DNA from: Alloprevotella tannerae
Lineage (GTDB): Bacteria > Bacteroidota > Bacteroidia > Bacteroidales > Bacteroidaceae
Direction: 5' to 3'
Length of the DNA stretch: 13,526 bases
Assembly (NCBI GenBank): GCA_015259305.1
Contig: JABZGO010000023.1
Coordinates: forward strand, 1-13,526
In this document: positions 9,437 to 13,526 of the stretch, in pieces
Layout of the letters: each line of letters starts with the position of its first letter
Numbering within the stretch: the first letter of the stretch is position 1
Notes under the pieces: generated by a model
The model's input: only the letters and a program-made list of their open reading frames with translations
Told to the model about the DNA's origin: nothing
Databases searched by the model: none
Translations under genes and position numbers: made by a program

Positions 9437-9820
9437 TTATTTCTTTGCTGCTTTAGGACGCTTTGCGCCGTACTTTGAACGACGTTGCGTACGGTTAGCT
9501 ACACCTGCAGTATCGAGCGTACCGCGAACGATGTGATAACGCACACCTGGAAGGTCTTTTACACGGCCGCCGCGCACAAGCACGATGGAGTGCTCCTGCA
9601 AGTTGTGGCCCTCGCCCGGAATATAGGAGTTGACCTCCTTAGCGTTAGTCAAGCGCACACGCGCAACTTTACGCATAGCCGAGTTTGGCTTCTTAGGCGT
9701 GGTGGTATATACACGCACGCACACTCCACGACGCTGAGGGCAAGAGTCCAGTGCCGGAGACTTACTCGTTCCGGTCACGACTTTTCTGCCCTTTCTCACT
9801 AATTGTTGAATCGTAGGCAT
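9437..9820 (-). CDS. rpsL: 30S ribosomal protein S12 (uS12)
   Basis: The 127-residue product begins [15 protein letters not shown] and contains the decoding-centre loops [19 protein letters not shown] and [19 protein letters not shown]. Lys43, Lys88 and Pro91 (numbering with the initiator Met) are the wild-type residues at the positions where streptomycin resistance or dependence changes arise, so the allele looks streptomycin-sensitive. Asp89 is the residue methylthiolated by RimO in E. coli. It is the first gene of the str-S10-spc cluster. The sequence before the ATG is A-rich (AAAGATCAAACAA) with no Shine-Dalgarno motif. Confidence 0.98.
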   Translation of the reverse strand: MPTIQQLVRKGRKVVTGTSKSPALDSCPQRRGVCVRVYTTTPKKPNSAMRKVARVRLTNAKEVNSYIPGEGHNLQEHSIVLVRGGRVKDLPGVRYHIVRGTLDTAGVANRTQRRSKYGAKRPKAAKK

Positions 9821-9902
9821 TTGTTTGATCTTTAATTTGTTATATATTTTATTTTCTTATTTTCTGCACTAAACGCTTGTGTGGTATACACTGTAGCGGC
9901 TG

Positions 9903-9933
9903 CAAAATTACGAAGATTTGATTGAACAAACAA
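9903..9933 (-). promoter_or_regulatory. probable promoter of the rpsL (str-S10) operon
   Basis: On the minus strand a TAATTTTG box (9910 to 9903) fits the Bacteroidota -7 consensus TAnnTTTG exactly. A TTG (9933 to 9931) lies 20 bases upstream of it, at the spacing expected for the -33 element. Transcription would start near 9896, giving a leader of about 75 bases before rpsL. This is the only TAnnTTTG match I found on the minus strand in the spacer. Confidence 0.7.
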
Positions 9934-10420
9934 GATTTCAAGCACTTAATAGTTCATCGTCAAATGTTAAAATCAAGAATTAGTCATCTTTTTGAAGGAT
10001 AGCGAAAGATTTGAGAGACGCTTACCAGACTTCATTGACAAGCTTTAGACTAACAAAAAAAAACAATAAACAATGATGCTACTAGTCAACTAAATCTATA
10101 CCAATCCGGACGATAAAAGGTGGTCTCGGCCTTTTTACAAAAGTCTTTTGTAGCGAATGTCATTGCGAAGACACTGCACTCTCATAAAGAAGGTGTGAAA
10201 TATAAATATTTGTAAAGCAATAAACTACAAGCATAAAACACATTTTACGACATAAGGATGAAAGGGGAAACATGCGCAAGCCACACTGCTTTGTGACCAA
10301 GCGATATAAGGTCTTCAAGAGCCCACCTGGTGTAGCAACGCACTGTAAAGAAACGCATCAGAGTGCAAGGTCTTCACGCGGAAGCCAATCAAGGAGCAGC
10401 ACAGAACGCAAACAAACAGC

Positions 10421-10507
10421 TTACGTTCACGTAAAAAAGCGTTTACACTCACGAGCGCAAAGCTTTATTATCACGAGCGCAAGACCTTTTTGTCGTGAGC
10501 GTAAAGG
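10421..10507. repeat. degenerate 21-23 base tandem repeat
   Basis: Four adjacent units of 21, 22, 23 and 21 bases start at 10421, 10442, 10464 and 10487. Each opens with a T-run (TTTA or TTTT), has a TCACG or TCGTG core, and ends in AGCGCAAAG or a close variant (AGCGCAA, AGCGTAAAG). Units 2 and 3 share TCACGAGCGCAA exactly. The first unit is the most divergent. The unit length is close to two helical turns of DNA. Function is unknown. Confidence 0.5.
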
Positions 10508-10627
10508 TAGAGAGTTGGCCTCAAATCGCGACATCTTCTAAGTTTGCACTTATAAAACAGCGGCTAAAGCGCTTCAGAAACCGCACAAAAAGAAATTGGC
10601 TCAGCCGCAAGCGTGCCAAGACAATAC

Positions 10628-10667
10628 AGAAAAAAAAAGCCGAACGAGAGGTGATCGTCCGGCTTTT
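10628..10667 (-). terminator. intrinsic terminator of the ompA-like gene
   Basis: Twenty-three bases after the ompA-like stop codon, the transcript can form a 13-pair stem (AAAAGCCGGACGA with UCGUUCGGCUUUU) with a 7-base loop, followed by a U-run. One pair is G-U and works only on the minus strand, which fits termination in that direction. The nine A residues at 10630-10638 on the plus strand supply the U-tract. Confidence 0.88.
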
Positions 10668-10689
10668 ACATTTATATTTGAATCAAAAA

Positions 10690-11844
10690 TTACTTCTGAT
10701 CGAGCGTACAGATACTTACGCGGTTCCAATCCGGCTCAGAGAACATGTTGCCAATACCTTGGCCTTCAGCCGTGATGCGAGAAGCTGCGATTCTATAACG
10801 CTTAACGAGGATAGTCTTCACTGCGTTTGCACGAGCAGCAGCCAACTTCTCGTTGAACTCTAATGAGCCTTCCGGAGAAGCATAACCCTTAATAACCACT
10901 GTTGCTTCCTTATGGTTAGCCAAGTATGTTGCTACGCGCTCTACGTTAGGCATTTGAGAAGGATCTACAACTGACTTGCCTTGACGGAACGTCACAGCTG
11001 AGGTCATCAAGTTGTTAGTCGTTTCTTTCACCCTCACTTCCGGCTTGCGGTTGCGGCAGTCGTTCAATTGATTCTGGAGGTCGTTAATTCTGCGGTTTGC
11101 ATCTGAAAGTTGGCCATCCTTGTCAGCCAATTGGCCACGGAGGTCGTTGATGCGGCCGTTCAGACCGTCGATTTCGCCTTGGTCGTATGCGCGAACCTTA
11201 GTGAAGTAGTGCTCACCGTTGCTGGTCTTGAAGTGATAAGTAAGACCTGCGCGAAGTTCAACAGCTGCAGTGTTGAGATCATAGTTAGCACCGCGAGCGC
11301 GAGCCATACCACGGAAACCTTGGTGATCGAGGTTGTAAACGATAGCCGGCTTCAACGCGATAGTCCAAGCACGCTTAGCGCCTAAGTTGAAGTTGAAGTT
11401 AAGGCCGAACTTAGAAGTCCAGAAGTCTGTCCCATCGATGTTAGGATCGCTGTCATACATATAGCCCCAGCCGAGACCACCTACTGCTTCGAGTTCGAAA
11501 GGACGCGGAGTGCCTTTATAGCCACAGAACCAGTTAGTGATGTTTACCTTAGCCAATACAGATGCATTAACTTGGTCGATAGCTGTCAAAGAAGGAGTTG
11601 TATTTACGTTAGCTTCACCTTCAAAGCCGAGACCGAAGACCGGAGTGATTTGCTTCGTCAACTCCAAGCCGAAGTTAGCACGATTGTGCTTCCAGAAAGC
11701 CGGACCTTTAACCGGAGCAATAGAACCTGCATTGAGACCTAATGACCAGTTGTCAAAAAAGCGATGGTTTACAAAAGCGCCTTGCGCATTTGCTCCAAGT
11801 GCAACAAGTGCACCGAATGCAAAAACTGAAATAATTTTACGCAT
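10690..11844 (-). CDS. OmpA-family outer membrane protein
   Basis: The 384-residue product has a Sec signal peptide (MRKIISVFAFGALVALGANA, cut after Ala20; the next residue is Gln, so it is not a lipoprotein). Residues 25-210 are rich in alternating aromatic and glycine patterns (FGLELT, GLGWGYMY, FGLNFNFNLG, LRAGLTYHF), as in a small beta-barrel. A heptad-like linker follows (224-262), with RINDL.GQL.D repeated 21 residues apart. The C-terminal OmpA-like domain (about 281-384) has VVIKGYASPEGSLEFNEKLAAARANAV. The role is probably to tie the outer membrane to peptidoglycan. The usual Asp of the GHTD motif is replaced by Ser (GYAS), while the conserved Arg338 is kept. Cysteines are at 107, 263 and 379. 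It is a single-gene unit with its own promoter and terminator. Confidence 0.9.
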   Translation of the reverse strand: MRKIISVFAFGALVALGANAQGAFVNHRFFDNWSLGLNAGSIAPVKGPAFWKHNRANFGLELTKQITPVFGLGFEGEANVNTTPSLTAIDQVNASVLAKVNITNWFCGYKGTPRPFELEAVGGLGWGYMYDSDPNIDGTDFWTSKFGLNFNFNLGAKRAWTIALKPAIVYNLDHQGFRGMARARGANYDLNTAAVELRAGLTYHFKTSNGEHYFTKVRAYDQGEIDGLNGRINDLRGQLADKDGQLSDANRRINDLQNQLNDCRNRKPEVRVKETTNNLMTSAVTFRQGKSVVDPSQMPNVERVATYLANHKEATVVIKGYASPEGSLEFNEKLAAARANAVKTILVKRYRIAASRITAEGQGIGNMFSEPDWNRVSICTLDQK

Positions 11845-11897
11845 AATTTTTTGGTTTAGTTGAAGTAATTAATTGTTCACCTCTTAATTTTATACCG

Positions 11898-11930
11898 CAA
11901 AGTTACGGCAAACTCCGCGTACCCTGCAAA
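11898..11930 (-). promoter_or_regulatory. promoter of the ompA-like gene
   Basis: On the minus strand TTTG (11930 to 11927) is followed after 21 bases by TAACTTTG (11905 to 11898), a full match to the Bacteroidota -33 / -7 consensus. Transcription would start near 11891, giving a leader of about 47 bases. The region just before the ATG is A-rich (AACTAAACCAAAAAATT) with no Shine-Dalgarno motif. Confidence 0.8.
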
Positions 11931-11986
11931 TTTTTCTCTAAAAAAAATCGCTTTCCTTGCTTTTTTTACTCAAAACTCGCAAATTC

Positions 11987-12018
11987 TTTGGGGTATTGCG
12001 GTTTTAAGGCTATATTTG
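11987..12018 (+). promoter_or_regulatory. promoter of the DUF3467 gene
   Basis: TTTG (11987-11990) and TATATTTG (12011-12018) are separated by 20 bases, a complete match to the Bacteroidota promoter consensus. The start would be near 12025, leaving a leader of about 49 bases. Its -33 element lies about 55 bases from that of the divergent ompA-like promoter. Confidence 0.8.
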
Positions 12019-12073
12019 TATGCTGAATCTGGCAAAATTACGCTTAGAACAACATTTACAAAAGATATAAACA

Positions 12074-12403
12074 ATGGAGAATCAAAACAATCCTGAAGAA
12101 AACCAACTGCAAATTGAACTAACTCCGGAAGTAGCGCAAGGAACTTACACGAATCTGGCGATACTCTCTCATTCGCACGCAGAGTTTATTGCTGATTTTG
12201 TACGCATCGTACCGGGTATGAACAAAGCGCCGGTAGTTAGTCGCCTGATTATTGCACCGGAACACGCAAAGCGCTTGCTTTTTGCACTGCAAGACAACAT
12301 TGCAAAATATGAAAAGCAATTTGGTGCAATCGAATTGCCGGAACAAATGCAGCAAGGTGGACGCACGGCTACACCATTCGGCGTACCTGAAGGCAATGCT
12401 TAA
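12074..12403 (+). CDS. DUF3467 family protein of unknown function
   Basis: The 109-residue acidic product reads MENQNNPEENQLQIELTPEVAQGTYTNLAILSHSHAEFIADFVRIVPGMNKAPVVSRLIIAPEHAKRLL in its first part, the typical pattern of DUF3467: a TPEVAxGxYxNLAxIxHSxxEFxxDF core, then PGxxKAxVxSRxIxxPxHAKRLLxAL. The family has no known enzymatic residues. It is small, soluble and has no signal peptide. From memory, in Bacteroidales it is usually encoded between rpoC and rpsL; here it is still near rpsL but points away from it, with the ompA-like gene in between. It has its own promoter and ends 21 bases before a strong hairpin. I infer a link to transcription or translation only from that usual position. 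Confidence 0.88.
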   Translation: MENQNNPEENQLQIELTPEVAQGTYTNLAILSHSHAEFIADFVRIVPGMNKAPVVSRLIIAPEHAKRLLFALQDNIAKYEKQFGAIELPEQMQQGGRTATPFGVPEGNA

Positions 12404-12424
12404 AATCTTTTAGCGTCAACGACG

Positions 12425-12492
12425 ATACATTATATATAACAAGGACGGCGACTTCGTATGTGAAGTCGCCGTCCTTGTTATATATAATGTAT
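12425..12492. terminator. perfect 31-bp hairpin between convergent genes, likely two-way terminator
   Basis: Bases 12425-12455 are exactly complementary to 12462-12492, with a 6-base loop GTATGT. The inner half is GC-rich (AAGGACGGCGACTTC) and the outer half is AT-rich (ATACATTATATATAAC). It lies 21 bases after the DUF3467 stop and 9 bases after the convergent ABM gene stop. The perfect pairing means it works equally on both strands. No classical U-tract follows on either side, but the AT-rich outer arm may serve that role. Confidence 0.75.
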
Positions 12493-12501
12493 GCAGGGTA
12501 G

Positions 12502-12786
12502 TTATCTCGTAAAGCTCTCCAAACTTAATTCTCCTTTTATGAGGTTAGAAAGTTGGGGAAGGAGGCGCGTAAAATGCTCTCTGTTTTTATGCTTTTCCAA
12601 AACAGCTTCATTTTCCCAGCTTTCGCAAAAGAGATAAACGCGAGGATTGGTTGTACTAGCAAAGAGGTCATAACCTTTATTACCTTCTTCAAAACGTGAC
12701 TTAGCCACTAACTCATCAGTTAGTGTTTTCACCTGTTCTGCTGTAACGCCATCTTTGAGTTCAAAGAATACATTTAGTCTGATCAT
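12502..12786 (-). CDS. putative quinol monooxygenase / ABM-domain protein
   Basis: The 94-residue product has the size and pattern of the antibiotic biosynthesis monooxygenase (ABM, YgiN-like) dimeric ferredoxin-like fold. It has a first strand MIRLNVFFELKDG, a helix with AEQVKTLTDELVAKSRFEEGNKGYDLFAS, a strand VYLFCESWEN, then the family's LEKHKNREHF motif and a C-terminal strand. Members are small cytosolic dimers; some act on quinols or autoinducer-like compounds, many have no known substrate. It has no operon partner here: the 5S rRNA terminator lies upstream and the convergent hairpin downstream. The specific reaction cannot be assigned from sequence. Confidence 0.8.
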   Translation of the reverse strand: MIRLNVFFELKDGVTAEQVKTLTDELVAKSRFEEGNKGYDLFASTTNPRVYLFCESWENEAVLEKHKNREHFTRLLPQLSNLIKGELSLESFTR

Positions 12787-12869
12787 AAGTTTTTTCTTTT
12801 TGTAATTGATGAATCCTGTTACACCAAGCGCTCTACTTTACAAAAAAAGCAAAGCTGATGTAACATAGG

Positions 12870-12877
12870 CAAAGGTA
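12870..12877 (-). promoter_or_regulatory. possible -7 promoter element for the ABM-domain gene
   Basis: On the minus strand TACCTTTG (12877 to 12870) fits TAnnTTTG exactly and would give a leader of about 77 bases. I do not find a TTTG or TTG at the expected -33 distance, so the call is tentative. Confidence 0.4.
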
Positions 12878-13012
12878 AGAAAATTTCAGAAGTGCGTCAC
12901 CGCTTGTCTTATAAATTGAGAAGGAGAAATGGATAGACAAACTAGAATTAACTAAGCGCAGCGTCATTGCTCTAAAGTAGCAGAGCAATAGAGGGAGGCG
13001 GCGGAAGAACAC

Positions 13013-13057
13013 AAAAAAAGATCCGTCTCCGGTCGTGTGGACCTGGAAACGGATCTT
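13013..13057 (-). terminator. rRNA operon terminator after 5S rRNA
   Basis: Nine bases after the 5S rRNA the transcript can form a 13-pair stem (AAGAUCCGUUUCC with GGAGACGGAUCUU, loop of 14 bases) followed by seven U. One U-G pair works only on the minus strand. The stem is positioned and oriented as the end of the rRNA transcript. Confidence 0.88.
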
Positions 13058-13065
13058 AATAAAAT

Positions 13066-13172
13066 AGGCAGCTACCTACTCTCCCACCTGATTGGCAGTA
13101 CCATCGGCGTAGACGGGCTTAACTTCTCTGTTCGGGATGGGAAGAGGTGGAACACCGTCGCTTTGGCCACCT
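13066..13172 (-). rRNA. rrf: 5S ribosomal RNA
   Basis: The minus strand contains the conserved 5S core CCACCTCTTCCCATCCCGAA and CAGAGAAGTTAAGCCC, then GATGGTACTGC and GGTGGGAGAGTAGGT. The terminal helix pairs AGGUGGC (5' end at 13172) with GCUGCCU (3' end at 13066). The length is about 107 bases; the true ends may extend by one to three bases. 5S rRNA joins L5 (encoded in this same window), L18 and L25-type proteins in the central protuberance. Confidence 0.95.
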
Positions 13173-13317
13173 GAATAATTCAGACATATTCAAGCGTACA
13201 ACAACAAACAAAACTTCTTGGAACAATTCGCTTTTGCAAGGAATTTAAACCTGACAGGATATGACAAATAAAAAAGAAAAACAAAGAGATACTGAAGCAT
13301 ATTCCTATCTCAACCGT

Positions 13318-13526
<209 letters not shown>

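Larger units (their letters stand above)
9821..10689. other. long non-coding spacer between rpsL and the ompA-like gene
   Basis: This 870-base stretch holds the rpsL leader and promoter at its left end, degenerate repeats in the middle and the ompA-like terminator at its right end. A plus-strand open frame (10272-10541, 89 codons) has a composition dominated by Arg, Ser, Lys and Thr, no recognisable domain and runs through the repeats, so I do not call it a gene. A 17-base palindrome (TACAAAAG-T-CTTTTGTA, 10136-10152) and two copies of AAGGTCTTCA (10308 and 10367) are also present. I see no tRNA or mobile-element remnant. Confidence 0.6.

Noticed and set aside
8886..9536. Long plus-strand open frame (216 codons) opposite rpsG and rpsL
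   Set aside because: It is antisense to two well-identified ribosomal genes and has no recognisable domain.
10421..10507. CRISPR array
   Set aside because: The repeats are adjacent without unique spacers, too short and too degenerate for a CRISPR, and no cas genes are present.
10272..10541. 89-codon plus-strand open frame in the spacer
   Set aside because: Arg/Ser/Lys-rich, no known domain, runs through tandem repeats, no promoter match upstream; most likely chance.
10673..10680. Plus-strand TATATTTG resembling a -7 promoter box
   Set aside because: No -33 element at the right distance and only antisense ompA sequence downstream; probably chance in the AT-rich 3' end.
10495..10863. 122-codon plus-strand open frame
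   Set aside because: It runs through the ompA-like terminator and antisense into the ompA-like coding region, with no family resemblance.
13173..13317. Possible tRNA between 23S and 5S rRNA
   Set aside because: I see no cloverleaf, T-loop sequence or acceptor stem in this AT-rich spacer.

Overview
The window is a chromosomal segment from a member of the Bacteroidota, most likely order Bacteroidales and probably Prevotellaceae-like. The reasons are the ribosomal protein sequences, the fused str-S10 order without a tuf gene, start sites without Shine-Dalgarno sequences, an OmpA with a GYASPEG motif, and promoters of the TTTG / TAnnTTTG type. The genus is an inference from remembered protein families.

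Region 1 (1-9820, all minus strand) is one long ribosomal protein cluster. In transcription order it reads rpsL, rpsG, fusA, rpsJ, rplC, rplD, rplW, rplB, rpsS, rplV, rpsC, rplP, rpmC, rpsQ, rplN, rplX, rplE and rpsN, the last cut by the window edge. Most genes lie 1-35 bases apart and two pairs overlap by one base (TAATG). The four largest gaps are rpsL-rpsG, rpsG-fusA, fusA-rpsJ and rpsJ-rplC. The last two hold RNA hairpins; the fusA-rpsJ hairpin is the most striking. A good promoter lies about 85 bases upstream of rpsL.

Region 2 (9821-10689) is an approximately 870-base spacer with no convincing gene. It holds the operon promoter and leader, a patch of degenerate 21-23 base tandem repeats, and the terminator of the next gene.

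Region 3 (10690-11844, minus) is a single-gene transcription unit for an OmpA-type outer membrane protein, with its own promoter and intrinsic terminator. Divergent from it is a small DUF3467 gene (12074-12403, plus) with a very good promoter. A perfect 31-bp hairpin separates that gene from a convergent small monooxygenase-fold (ABM) gene (12502-12786, minus).

Region 4 (about 13011-13526, minus) is the end of an rRNA operon: the 3' part of 23S rRNA, a spacer without tRNA, 5S rRNA and a strong terminator. rRNA and ribosomal protein genes are transcribed in the same direction.

I see no new defence, mobile or biosynthetic system. The window is mostly core translation machinery, and the points worth a second look are RNA structures, spacer repeats and gene-order details.
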